From: Gymnogyps californianus
Taxonomy: Eukaryota > Chordata > Aves > Accipitriformes > Cathartidae
DNA length: 64,000 nucleotides
Direction: 5' to 3'
NCBI RefSeq assembly: GCF_018139145.2
Contig: NC_059479.1
Coordinates: 5,704,001-5,768,000, forward strand
The notes beneath the pieces were generated by a model. That model ran no database searches and was not told where the DNA came from. It saw only the letters and a program-made list of their open reading frames with translations. This document shows positions 14,841 to 26,100 of the stretch, piece after piece; position 1 is the first letter of the stretch; every line of letters begins with the position of its first letter. The position numbers and the translations under genes were made by a program.

Positions 14841-14904
14841 CTGTGTCTGTCTGTCTTTCCTTCCGTCCTTCTGTCCTTCTTTCTGTCTGTCTGTCTTTGT
14901 CTTT
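14841..14904 (+). repeat. Pyrimidine-rich TCTG/TTCC microsatellite
   Basis: The tract mixes CTGT, TTCC and TTCT units and is pyrimidine apart from scattered G residues. It is an imperfect, probably old microsatellite. The 65-codon open frame across it is low complexity and not a gene. Confidence 0.8.
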
Positions 14905-17229
14905 ATTCAAGAGGTACCTCAACCTCTTCAGGTTCTAAGCTTACACTGTAGACTTGCTCTCTGCCCCGATTTGGGTACCTTTCTTTTTAACCATAACAAA
15001 ATGAGTTCAACTACATACGTGAACACATGAACTGCTTGATAATCACCCCACTCAGATATCCTATCCCCACCTGCAGGAAAAATTTCTGTAGAGCCAAGAT
15101 TTATTCTATAGGGTGAAATACAACTAAAGTGATACACTACTACTTGTGCTAGAGTATTTAGGAATACTCCTTGAACATGTCTTACTAAAAGTATGCCTGT
15201 GTTTTTCTTCTGACTTCCGTATACTTTCAGCCCAAAGAAGCAAAATTAGATAAAAGTCCCTTTTTCTGGGAAACACTGATAAGAATAGCTCCATTTATTG
15301 GTTGCAAATGATGAAGGCACATTTTCAAGCCTCTTCAAGTGAATACTTGTGATGGCTTGTGAAGTTATATGCATGTGTATTGCTTCAGAAAGATTTGACC
15401 TTTAAATGAAAAACTGAATAGAAAAAAATTGCAAATGGAAATTGAATCAGGTTCTTGAGATTTCTTCCAGGTCTCTATAGCTCTAACAACCTCATCACGC
15501 TTGAACTTAATGGCTTAGCCTTGACTGCTACGATGCAAAAGTAGAGGCTGGAGGTCAGTGAATAATTCACTGGAACAACATTTATTATTCCATAAATCTA
15601 TACCTTACTCATGAAGAAAGATGAAATCTATTTATCTGAGCCACAACTGAAATGTATAAATTAACAGAATGAAATTAGAGCGAGAGTGCTATGTACATTT
15701 ATGAAAGTATAAATTCTGCTCTATTTCAGTATTAACACAAAGAAAATACTAGGTAAGCAATAGTGTTGCTTTTAAAAGAAATATTCACAACTGTAATAAC
15801 ACCGATCAATATTTCTGCTAAAAAAGATCCATGTTGTTGGGCCACCAGTCAGAAGTGATCTCAAATATTACCAAAATATTTCTTTATTATTGTTTATTAT
15901 TATGTCCTTTTAACTAAAATGGCTTTGCCTATCAGAAATCAAGCGTTCAAGGTAATAACATCAAAGATGATAACCTGGAAAGTGAAGAACATATTAACAA
16001 AAAATCAGAATTGAGACTTTCCTATTTCTCAACCTTAGCAACAGCACAGCCCTAGTGCAACTTTCATGTGTAATTTTTATTTAATCACATGTCAAATTGA
16101 AGACTTACATGGATTAAACTTTAAAAAGCATGCTTTCAGCTATCATTTTGACATCTAGTTAGCATACAATAACTGCCTTTCAAAAGCTAAATAAAATGTT
16201 TGACAAGCTTTAAATGTTATTTTCAGTTTTATTTGCTTTTTGATTTCAGTTCTTTGTTGTTATTTCAAGAAGCTCAGAAAATACAATTTAATTGTTAAAT
16301 GTTGCTGGGAAATGTCATATGAGATATACTCTTTGGTACAACGAGGATTAGAGTCTGAAAATAAATACCCATTGAGGTTGTTAATCAGAAATTTGTGAAG
16401 TTCCAGGTTTATAACGTTTTTGTTCAGCGATGATTTGGCTAATGAGTTTGTTCCATGACCTCTGTGCCGCAAGAGGAAGGTGGGAGTATCGGCTTAGCTT
16501 CTAGTTACTTCAGTGAAAAATGGCATCAGTGAAAATTTGCTTCTTAAAGCAGGTGGTGTTAAAAAAAATTTCTGTTGCTTACCTACATGAAAAAGGGTTT
16601 CATTATTCTTTTGCAAAAGCCAATAGCTGAAATATGACTTTTTCACTTATCAGTCAGGTGCAGTTTTACATGCCTGCAAGAAATGCCTGTAGGGGCATAT
16701 AAGTATGATTTTAAAAAGGCACTCTGAGTAAGTGAGCGTGGTAGAGTTACAAGATAGTCTTGCAAGATTATTTCTCATCACTTGAGGAAACTCTTTGTGT
16801 GAGTGAATCCAACTACAAGATCTGACAATTTTAAGTAATTTCCATTTGAGCAGGTAAAGGGGCACTGTCTTGTTCCACTGTTTTGCTGTGGAGGTAGTAA
16901 TTCTTTCATTGAAAAACTACAAATCTGTCTAGGATAATCATCCATATTGAATTTGCGTTTGTCTGGGCAGCCAACCAAGCTTTTGCTTGCCTTTTTGAAA
17001 TTAATAGATTATTCTTCCTGCATCTAAATAAATTAATAAAGTGGGAGGAGTTATTTAAATCAATAATAAGTGAAAGCCTAAAACTATTTATGTATCTCAT
17101 ACTACTATGGAACAGTTAGGTTGTTAATCACAGTGAGGAAAAGTAAAAGTATTTATCAAAGCTTTCTCTTCTTTAGAAGGAAGCCAGATGCTTTGTTTTC
17201 CATTAGTAATTAGTGAGGATGTAAGACAC

Positions 17230-18040
17230 CAGTTATTAATGTTAGTGATATTAAATCAGGAGGACTAGATAAATTTCTAACAAGAATGTCAAAAGGATTA
17301 TGTTGGATTTCTGAAGTTATAAATAGCTGAAAATCTAATGTTTTGCCAATATTTAAAAGGATAAATATGGTAAACTGGGAAAACAGTAGGTCTGTTTGAT
17401 TTGACAAACATATAGAAAATCAGAAGCTGAAAGGGATGCAATCAATAAAGATAGGACAGTAGCTGATACAGCTGAACTTGTTCAATAAAAAGAAGGGCTT
17501 GTTCAACAAGCTTGATCTGTATGAGTTGACAATTAAGGCTAACGGTATTGGCAGTAGTTGAGGGCATTACTTTTTCATGTGAGATAGGGAAAATACTGAT
17601 TTTAATGTCCACTAAGCCTGGACTTCTGAAATCAGCTGGATATTGTCACTTTGATGCACACTACCTCTCCCCTTCCCCCCCAGCAGACAAGCCCTTCATT
17701 TTGCTCTTTTAAAAAAAAACAGTCCTGTGCAGGATCACTGCAGGCCATATTGAAGAAATTATAAAAAACCAACTGCTAAATCATCAAAGGTGATTGCAAT
17801 AGTGCTTTGTTATTAGTGAATTGTTTCTAGTTGTGTGTGATAAAGGTGACCAAGAGTGTTCAGCATCTTTATAGATGCTTCAAGAGAAAATACAGATCAC
17901 TGTTGGTAAAAATCTAGAAGTTAGTCTAATTTGAGTGAAAAATGATAATGAGCTACATTATATATTTTGTCCATTACAAAGTAATCAAGATAACATAGTA
18001 AGATCTTAGATTTAATGCTCAGAGCTGCAATAAGTATGTG
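17230..18040 (+). mobile_element. Ancient, heavily decayed CR1/L3-like LINE fragment (reverse transcriptase region)
   Basis: The sequence reads as a degraded LINE reverse transcriptase in sense orientation. Near 17343 the frame gives LPIFKR followed by a VNWENSRSV-like stretch, the decayed form of the PIFKKG...[11 protein letters not shown] block. Near 17860 a second block gives an FSIFIDAS-like stretch, the counterpart of the FNIFVSDMD block that precedes the FADD box. The blocks are about 170 codons apart; the same two blocks in the young CR1 of this window are about 150 residues apart, so the order and spacing are colinear. Stops and indels are frequent, so it is long dead. Boundaries are approximate, and CR1 versus L3 cannot be settled by eye. 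Confidence 0.65.
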
Positions 18041-20900
18041 AAATACAGACTTATAAAACAATTTATAGCAACTGTTTGGGCCATAATAGCTATGCTGTAC
18101 ACTAGTAAGTTTAGGGAAAGGAAAAATAAAAATACTAGCTTGTCTTTCTTGAGTTTCAAGACAAAGACATGTTTCCCACTGGGTTTGTAGTTGGATCCTT
18201 TCAAGCTGTTTGTTTTCATGTTATTCTGAGAATTTTACATTGATAGTAGCTGGGTCCTGTATGTCTCAATCGAAGCATATGGAAGAAGAGATTGTTGTTT
18301 TGGAACAAAAGGTGATAGTTGAGTATAAAAAGATTTGAGCTGGAAATTATAGTTTGATTAGGGATTTTCTTCAACAACTGAGAAGTACTGGTCATAACTG
18401 AAGATAGTTGTTGTCTGGTTATTTAAGGCATGCATTTCATACCTTCCTAGCATTTGAAAGACAGAAGCAACTGAGAAAATGAATATTAATAGCAAAACTA
18501 GATTTTAAAGTTAAAAAATATTTTTGACTACTCCTTTATTCACTGGCTGCTAATAGTGGAGAAAAATGTTGAAGTAGTCCTATTCTTTTACTTTTATGCT
18601 ATCTTACAGCATCTCCTAAATAAGGTCTGTTTTAAATCAGAATTATAATCTAAATAATATAATTAATTCAACATAAATTAAACAGTAGTATTTTTTCTTT
18701 ACGATCTCCTTTTAAAAGGATATTAATTTGCTTCAATGGATGAAGATAATAAGGTTAATAGTTTAATGTTCCTCAGTTGATATCTGCTGCTTTTTCTATT
18801 ACCTTTTTTCAGTTTTTGATTATAAATTGGCTAACCCCTGGTGTATAATTCCAGAAATCATCCCTTGAATGTATCCAAAGCTATTTACTTAGACTCATCT
18901 TTTATTATTCCCACTGCCACAGTCTAATTATTGTAGTGAAAGATTGAACACAGAATAGTTTGGGGCTTTGATCAGTCTTCATATAAATTTCAATAATGAG
19001 AGTAAAAGGTTTGCGGTTTTCTGAGATAATTTGATCCCTCCAGACACACATTACTTTTAAAAAATGCCATGGATGCCGTATGAGACCTCTGACAGAATTT
19101 GTGTCTGGGTTCGTGACATCTCTGGAAGCAAAATTCTTTTTTCATACCAATAAAGAGTAATTTAATATTGTTAAATATGTCAGAGAAACTATACGCTACT
19201 GTACGTTTTTCCTTAAATTTTCACTTCATTTTCCCCTATCAGTCTAATTGTCTGTATTACAAGTTCCTACATCAGCGTTTTCAGAATCCACTAAGAATAC
19301 ATAATGGATTTGCTTGCATTTCTGTCCTTTTGAAAAAATATACTAACTGTCAGTCAAATAAATAAAACAAACCATAATCCTTGTTATTCTATTACTATCA
19401 GTGCTAACTCCCTTTGGAGATAAATAGAAAAGCAGCTGGAGTCTGAGGATATTTTGTAATCTTATAAACTGAAATTTAAATGCCTCAAGGAGGAAATTTC
19501 CAAAATAATTGTGACAGAAGATAAGTCCCAGCTTTTGGCAAAATTTTATTAGAATTACTTGTTCCAGATCATTATCTGATGCCTGTATGAATTAAGAAAA
19601 TGGCAGCACTGCCATGTGGAGAAATAGCTGGGGTTTTTTTCATCTTGATAAATTCTTCCAAAAGTGCTCTGTCCTCAGCGTTATCACATGTGACATACTC
19701 AAGGACACTATCAAATTAAAAATCATGAGCCTTTAGCTGATGGCAGTTTATTTTAAATCGTATGTTTTTTATCTTCCCTACTAATAACATCTCAATTTAT
19801 GTAACTAAATAGTTACAATTTTTTACTGAATGTGAGGGTTAGTTAGTGAGATTTTTAATTTTGTTTGGGGTATGACTTTTGTTTTTTCTCACTGGGCTAA
19901 GCAGTTAAAAAAAAAGACTCGGTGACTTTCTGGTCTCCTTTACTGTCATCTGCTTAAGAACTTTTACTGTATTTTGGCGACAAACCATGAAAAGAAATAG
20001 TCATTTGTTTAAAATTAGTGAATCCCAGTTGCACATAATAGCAACCATTGCATTCCCAGCCATTTGCAAAAGCTAATACTGGTATCTAACGCTAAAACTT
20101 GGGCTAATAATGCTTTAAGAATACTTTATTCTTAAGATTCACTGGTAGCTTGGAGATGAAAAGATACAACCTAGCATAAGTACCAAACAGCACGTGCGCA
20201 ACGTGAGACAGCACGAAGGCAATGTAAACCTCACAAAATACGCAGAGTTTTTACAAACAGTTCATGCAATGAAGGTTGATTTTTTTATAGATACTGTGAA
20301 TAGCAGACTCATTTAAGACCAAAGAAATAGTATATTCCATTTCCACATGCTGTAGCTATATGTCTGTGCAAGCTTGCTGCAGTTTTGTATGCGGGGAGTA
20401 AACCAGAAACATTGCAGGAATATTTTCACTGGATCAACTCCACAAAACTTCAGTTATTTGAACGTTCAGGTAAGAGTCGACTGAGACTGCTGGTACGAAT
20501 AGGGCTCTGGGAGGCAACTGACAGTTAAGAAGTAGAATAGGATAAGTCATATCAGCAATTTCTGTGGATCCATCTGTTTTTTGGACTGTGTAGACACACT
20601 CCATGTATCTCTACCCATCTGTGGTGGGAAAAGGATCAGACAGCCAGTGGGAGGAGCAGGACCACTGTCCCAGCCAGCCTTCCAGAGAGCCCTGGGAGCA
20701 GCTGCAGACAGCTCACTATAGAGTTAAATAATAAGATTCTTCTGGTGACATGAAAAATGTAGGGGGGGGGGGGGGAATGTGGGGGTGTTAGCTGCGAACC
20801 TTTCACCATCTGAGTTTTTTTCCAGTGGGCTGTAAGGCTTCTCCTGCAGTCACAGGTGGGATGTCTTGTCCCCTTTCCATCCCATGTGATGGGAAGTCAT
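18041..20900. other. Intronic/unique DNA, no gene seen
   Basis: AT-rich sequence without recognisable exons. It may include further unrecognisable remains of the flanking ancient LINE fragments. A G14 homopolymer occurs at 20762-20775. A moderately GC-rich stretch near 20620-20720 gives no interpretable translation. Confidence 0.5.
20762..20775 (+). repeat. G14 homopolymer
   Basis: Fourteen consecutive G are followed by AATGTGGGGG. Such a run can form G-quadruplex structure and is also prone to length error in sequencing. Confidence 0.9.
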
Positions 20901-20929
20901 TCTGTGTGCAGGTTTTCAGAGCTCAGCTG

Positions 20930-21760
20930 GTGTCCTGGCTTGATCTGTTCCAATTTTTCTTAAAGATCTGCCTAATGAGGGAGAGTCTAAAACCTGCAAA
21001 TTTGGTAAACAGGAAAGCAGGACTGGAAGGCAAAGTGTACTTGATGATAAACAGATGAAATCATCTGGAAAAACAGAATGGCAGGAAGAATGAATGCAAA
21101 GCGCCGCACTTAGGCTCCAGCAATCAATGGCAATAACCAGAAACGGGACAACTAGCAAAAGACCATTAGAAAAGGAGCTGGGCATTATGGTGGTTGGCAA
21201 GGAAAACGTGTTACGCTGCCATGAAAAAGGCAAAGCAGTAGTGGAGCCTGCAGGAGATGTGAAATGATCCTTCTGCTCTACTCCACACTTTAAAGATCTC
21301 AGCTGAAGCACCGTAATGAGTTTTGAGCAGTGCACAGAGAAGCATGTGTGAGCACGTGTGCAGGGGCGAGCAGCAAGAGATATCAGAAGGCACACGACAG
21401 ATTGAAATAAGAAAGTCTGTTTATTCTGAAGTAGACTAAAGTGCCAAATGCCAGAAAGATGAGTGGGAATAACCGGACCATGATGGATGGGACTGAAGAA
21501 GTGATTGATTTTGTAACAAGAAAGAGGCAGGCTAGACATTAGAAGAAAACCTGTCCATTAGCAATGGTGAAGCACTAGAACAGATTTTCTGGGAAAGCCA
21601 TGAATTTCTTACTGGTAGCTTTTAAGAAGAGTTTTCGCTCACATCTGTCAGGAATTACATAGGTAAAGTTGATCTTGCCATTTTCTTGGCTGTACCACAC
21701 TGTACAGCAGCTGTCTGTGGGCATATGTAATAATGTCACAGTGATAAAAAGAGATTTTGA
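20930..21760 (+). mobile_element. Ancient, decayed CR1-like LINE fragment (3' part of ORF2)
   Basis: Several blocks in sense orientation align in order with the C-terminal part of CR1 ORF2. Near 21166 the translation gives LEKELGIMVVGKEN (compare [14 protein letters not shown] in the young copy). Near 21528 it gives RLDIRRKPVH (compare RLDVRKQFF), and just downstream a frame reading GEALEQIFWESHEF is the decayed WNRLPREVV block. The following nucleotides (TTTTAAGAAGAG...CTGTCAGGAATTACATAGGT) have the form of the common CR1/L3 3' region. Stops are numerous, so it is non-functional. The 207-codon minus-strand open frame at 20916-21539 is antisense to this relic and is not treated as a gene. Ends are approximate. 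Confidence 0.65.
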
Positions 21761-22923
21761 AAAATAGAGGAACTTAACTTTTTAGCAAAAACTTAATGTA
21801 ACTGATGGTGTTCAACACCATCACCTATAGGAACCAAATATCTAGGGACCTCTGACATCTGCTGTAGTACAAACACAGTATATACTTTTTTTGCATAATT
21901 GCATCAAAAATCTGATCTCCAGCTTTACTAATCCCAGCAGTTCTGGAACTGGAAAGTTTTGCATTGCCTTTCAAATGGAATTTTGAGTAACATCAAGCTA
22001 AGAACATTTTAAATTGTTATTCTGGGTTTTTTTTGAATCTTCATGTTTCATGTTTCCAAAACACATGGAAATAAGACACATGGAAATAAGCAGGAGAGCT
22101 GCTTATTTCTTTGTTCGTATTTTCTTTTAATACTGGGACAGATTTACATTTCAGTTATTCAGCTCCTAAATCACGCAGAGTCACTTAGGTAATGAAAATA
22201 CTGTCCTATGCCTGATGCATCAGATGTTTCGTTTCACCTGGCCCTTCCTTCAGTAGCTGTGCTGTGATGCTTTCCTTCCTCAGCTCTCTGTTTCCCAGCT
22301 TCCAGCCTTTTACAGTTAAGATACAGGTCTGTGGTATAACAGAAATCAAAGGGGTTGTAATGAAATGTCTGAAGGAGAGCAGTGGAATCTACTTTTAACT
22401 CATTAGTTTAATAGATGTGCAAAATCTATTAAAATTGTTTTCAATACATAAGGCTTGTTATTGTTTGTTCTTTCTCTGCCTTAGAAGAATCCAACAACAT
22501 TAGAAGTGTGTCACATTTTTTAGGCCCAAAAGTGTGGAACAGGTTTTAATGGGAAAGAAAATGTTTTTTGAAAACTAGAAAACTGAGCAGTGAAATAAAT
22601 TGAGCCTCAAAAAGTGATTGAAATCTCCAAGTCAATATACAAAAGGCATCCAAAGACTTGTGAAGTCTGACAGAACCTCTTTAGTTTGAGTTGTCTTTCA
22701 TTTTGCATCAGGGCTTACATTTTTAAAAAATAGAAGAAAGCAGCGCTGTCAGGTGAAGCGGGTTTGAAAGCAGGCTGCCTGTTCATGAAAGCCTGAAATT
22801 GTGCACAACTCTAGATAATGCGTCTTCAGCAGATAACTGAAATAATACATTTCCTAAATTGCTTGCATTAAGCAATTACTGATACTGTAGTGGAAACCAT
22901 ATAATTTTCTTCCTTCCTTGTAG
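21761..22923. other. Intron immediately upstream of the protocadherin exon
   Basis: No gene is seen. A perfect 15-bp tandem duplication (ACACATGGAAATAAG twice) lies at 22061-22090. The last stretch is pyrimidine-rich and leads to the TAG acceptor at 22921-22923. Confidence 0.6.
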
Positions 22924-23122
22924 CCTCAGCGCCGTGTCACGTTTCACCTACCAGATGGCTCCCAGGAAAGCTGCAGTGACAGTGGGCTTGGAGACCATGA
23001 ACCCACGAGCGGTGCTAGCACATCGCACCCTCTGCCCCTCGGCTTCCCCCAGGAGGAGTACTATGAGCAAGCTTCACCCAACAGCCGGACAGAAGGAGAC
23101 GGCAACTCAGACCCGGAGTCCA
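22924..23122 (+). CDS. PCDH11X: Internal exon of a delta-1 protocadherin (cytoplasmic tail), probably PCDH11X
   Basis: This exon encodes about 66 residues of the intracellular tail of a neuronal homophilic adhesion protein of the delta-1 protocadherin family. A pyrimidine-rich run ending in TAG (22921-22923) precedes it and a strong GTAAGT donor (23123-23128) follows. The frame is phase 0 at the start and leaves one base at the end. The translation opens [20 protein letters not shown], then reads [20 protein letters not shown] and [17 protein letters not shown] (22930-22944) is the family's conserved cytoplasmic motif CM3 and matches the RVxF docking signature for protein phosphatase 1. From memory, the LPLG-PQEEY and [13 protein letters not shown] parts fit PCDH11X, while [12 protein letters not shown] is shared with PCDH9, so the paralogue call is less sure than the family call. 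No transmembrane or cadherin-repeat exon is in the window, and I did not find the next tail exon. The gene is known for very large introns, consistent with this isolated exon. Confidence 0.87.
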
Positions 23123-23130
23123 GTAAGTGA
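23123..23130 (+). promoter_or_regulatory. Splice donor with in-frame stop just inside the intron
   Basis: The bases after the exon are GTAAGTGA. Spliced, the last A of the exon joins the next exon. Unspliced, the frame reads Ser-Ser-Lys-stop, with TGA at 23128-23130. Intron retention would therefore give a tail ending two codons after the exon. The donor agrees well with the vertebrate consensus, so efficient splicing is expected. Confidence 0.8.
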
Positions 23131-26100
23131 TGAACTCTGGTCATCTTAGTTGTTAAATCATTTGAGTGTCGAAAGTGGGCTGCTTTTTCAGGCAATTATT
23201 AAAACTGAATGTTGATTTTAATGTGGCCAAAGAAGCCCTATATTTCTAAAAATGTGAAGTCTGACCATTGGAAATAAAACACTCTTGAGCTGTAAAGACT
23301 TTATGGATGACCTGGTATTTTTATAGATCTGCTGTGCTGTACGCAGAGGAGCTTTCTGATGAGGTTAACACTGTTACCCTTACGGTCATAAATACTGCGC
23401 TGAGGGAGTTTACACTTTTTAATGTGTTTCCCTATCCAACACTACTGCGCATTGTAGTTTGTTTTAACAGGAAGAGCTTCTGGATGATGAGTAGGTCTGT
23501 GAAGACACTGCTGTCTCCAGAAATAAGGGTTTCTGGATTTGTCTTTTGAGAGCAGCTATGGTATGGAGGTGACAAACTCTTTTGAGATTATTACTTACTT
23601 CTGCCGTTATCACTGGCTTCTTACGATATTGAAAACAGTTAGGCAAAATCAAGGTGAGCTCAGGACCATGCTAAAGCTGTGGATACCGGTATTGCTTTCT
23701 CTGCCGTGATGTGATAGCCAGTTAGAGACTCCACTGTACTTTAGTCAATTGTTAATTGTCCAGGGGCTCTTTATCTGGATTAGATTGAACCATGCCATTG
23801 ATAAAGAGACACCTGAATGTGTGTAAGCCTCTAAGGCCTTGTTAGCGGCCTAATAAGTGATTTGAAAATACATCTGTTCTGGGCAAAACTTGGCCCAAAA
23901 GGTGTATTTCAGCTGCTTTAGTGTATCATGAAGAATGAATTAGTAAGTCCTATGCACTTGAAATAGCTCTGTGAGAAGGTAGTTACATCTCTGCGCTGGC
24001 AAATACAGCATCCAGCAGAGAGCATTACCTCTGACTCTGAGCTGGCTCTGACAAATTCAGCCTGGCTCTTGGAAATCACACTGCTGCCTTTGCCTTGTGC
24101 TGCCCGAGACTGGAGTCTGAGGGGCTTGTCTGCACGGATGAGGTCCATTCTCTCTTTTTCTTTTAGTTCATAAACTATTAACTGGGGATCCTCAGTTTCA
24201 GACTTTTTAAAATTTGTAAAATTATATGGTTCCGGAAATAATGCCAGAATATTATTTTTTCTGAGCTGATAGACAGCTGACAAGAACCATCAGAGGTTTT
24301 GGATGTTGTACTGAAAACATTATTCATCGTTTGCTTTTGTTTGTGTTTATATATTTGAGGCTGTAATATACCCTTAAGAATAGGCAGTCAAACTGAATTC
24401 TTCACAGAATGAGGCTCTAAAGGGCTACAAATATACCCCCAAAGAAAGAAAATATCAAGTTATAGATTGTGTTGGCTGCTTTTGCTATGCATACTCATGA
24501 TCTGAACTTGCTTTACAGCTCTCTCTTGTTGTTTGTAACTCTGGTATTTATACTTCACTGCAGTGAGCATGATGTACATGAAATCGGTATTTGGGTCCTT
24601 TCGTACAGAGAGTGTGGGACAGGACCTGGTGTATGAGGAGCTGTTAGAACAGGCATGTGGATCCTGACTTGCCGTTTACAAAGAGGCTCAGGTTTTGGAT
24701 TCACCACTGCTTTTTGAGCCCATTTTTTGCAATTTCAGAAGAAATATGGATCATGACTCTTCTAGAATGTTGCCCTAAAAGTAATACAGCTTTGACATCT
24801 GAATATCATTGACACATGTCACTGTGTGGAGACTAAGCAGGCATCTAATATCTTTTCTGGGTGAAGCTGAAGAAAGTTTAATCACCTGTCTAATTACCTG
24901 ACAGTTCAGTTTTAAACTTGAAATCACAGTTTAGTTAGCATTTATGTTATGTGAAAATTTTTTCCCCTTCTAACTTGTATCTTATTGAAACAGTTTAATT
25001 GACACAATATAGTGTGATGCTTACAGTGCGGAAAGCATAGTTAGCAGTCCTTTTTAGTGTTTTATGCTTATATTAATGGCAGCATCTAGTGGCAGGAAAA
25101 AAAGCAGATATAAATAGATGTCTGTTGTGTGCTCTCATACATCTAAGTAAAAAAGAAGAGGAAGACCCACAGCATATTTTTATTCAGTATACTGCTGTAA
25201 AGTGGCTTACTGTAGGTAAGAGCAACCAAAATATCTTGTGTGCTGATCTATGAAAGTGTTCAGCCTGATGTTCGTTTCGTTCACTTGTGCATGCGTGACA
25301 CATTTAGTCAATAGTGAAATAGTGAAAACCGTTCTGAATTGATAGTTTCCTCTACAAACATGCTGCTAGATTTTTCATTGTTGGTTTTTTCATCTAATTT
25401 GGAGTGGCATGATGTATTCAAAGTATTTCTATTCTTGTTTCATGGAGCAAAATGTTGTTAATGTGAAAAGAGAAAGGAATATATGGTCAGATAATCTGAG
25501 TAGAATTCATACAGCAGAATAAGCATGACCGTCATTTTGTCTCAAGATCTTTAATGTCTGACCTGTCTTAATCTGAAACATTGTCTAAAACATTAAGCCT
25601 GATTAATCATCTGATGGTGATTTAGTTCAACTTTGTCTGCCAAGGAGACATAGAGTTGGGATGAAACAACTTCAATAACGTCTAGAGTCTACTGAGACGT
25701 TAAGTGGCTTATGAAAGCTGATGACAGATGCCACATCACACAGGGATATATTCAAAAGTGTTTTCCCCTCTTGTTTTTCCTGAATACAGTTCTTAGGTTT
25801 TATTTGTTTCTCTAATATTAGAAATTATTGTATTTTGGAAACTTCCCATTTCTTAGCAATAGCAAAGCATTTATTACAAAACACTGAAAAAGATGAGCAT
25901 AACTTAAAATAACAAAAGCTGAGAAATGTTGGTGACAGGAAGCCTTACAAATTCACATCCAATATAGGACTGAAGCAAGGGCGAAAGAATAACTGCAAGA
26001 ATATAGTGGTTAGAAAACGATGAGCAATTTATATGTACACCTTTAAAATTAATTGACTGTACTAATTAAAATTAGAAATAGGCTATTTAAAATGATTTGT

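Larger units (their letters stand above)
6831..17200. other. Intronic/unique DNA, no gene seen
   Basis: I recognise no exon or young repeat in these 10 kb. Minor structure: A10 at 11278-11287; a GC-rich patch at about 12850-13020 with overlapping unrelated frames on both strands; a degenerate 19-20-bp tandem repeat of TGCTGYYATAACAAA-like units starting at 14484, 14504 and 14523; and a pyrimidine-rich TCTG/TTCC microsatellite at about 14841-14904. An acceptor-like site followed by a 62-codon open frame at 10098-10285 is discussed under findings. Confidence 0.55.

Noticed and set aside
23918..24283. A 121-codon minus-strand open frame just downstream of the protocadherin exon
   Set aside because: It is antisense to the gene, with no motif and no initiation or splice context.
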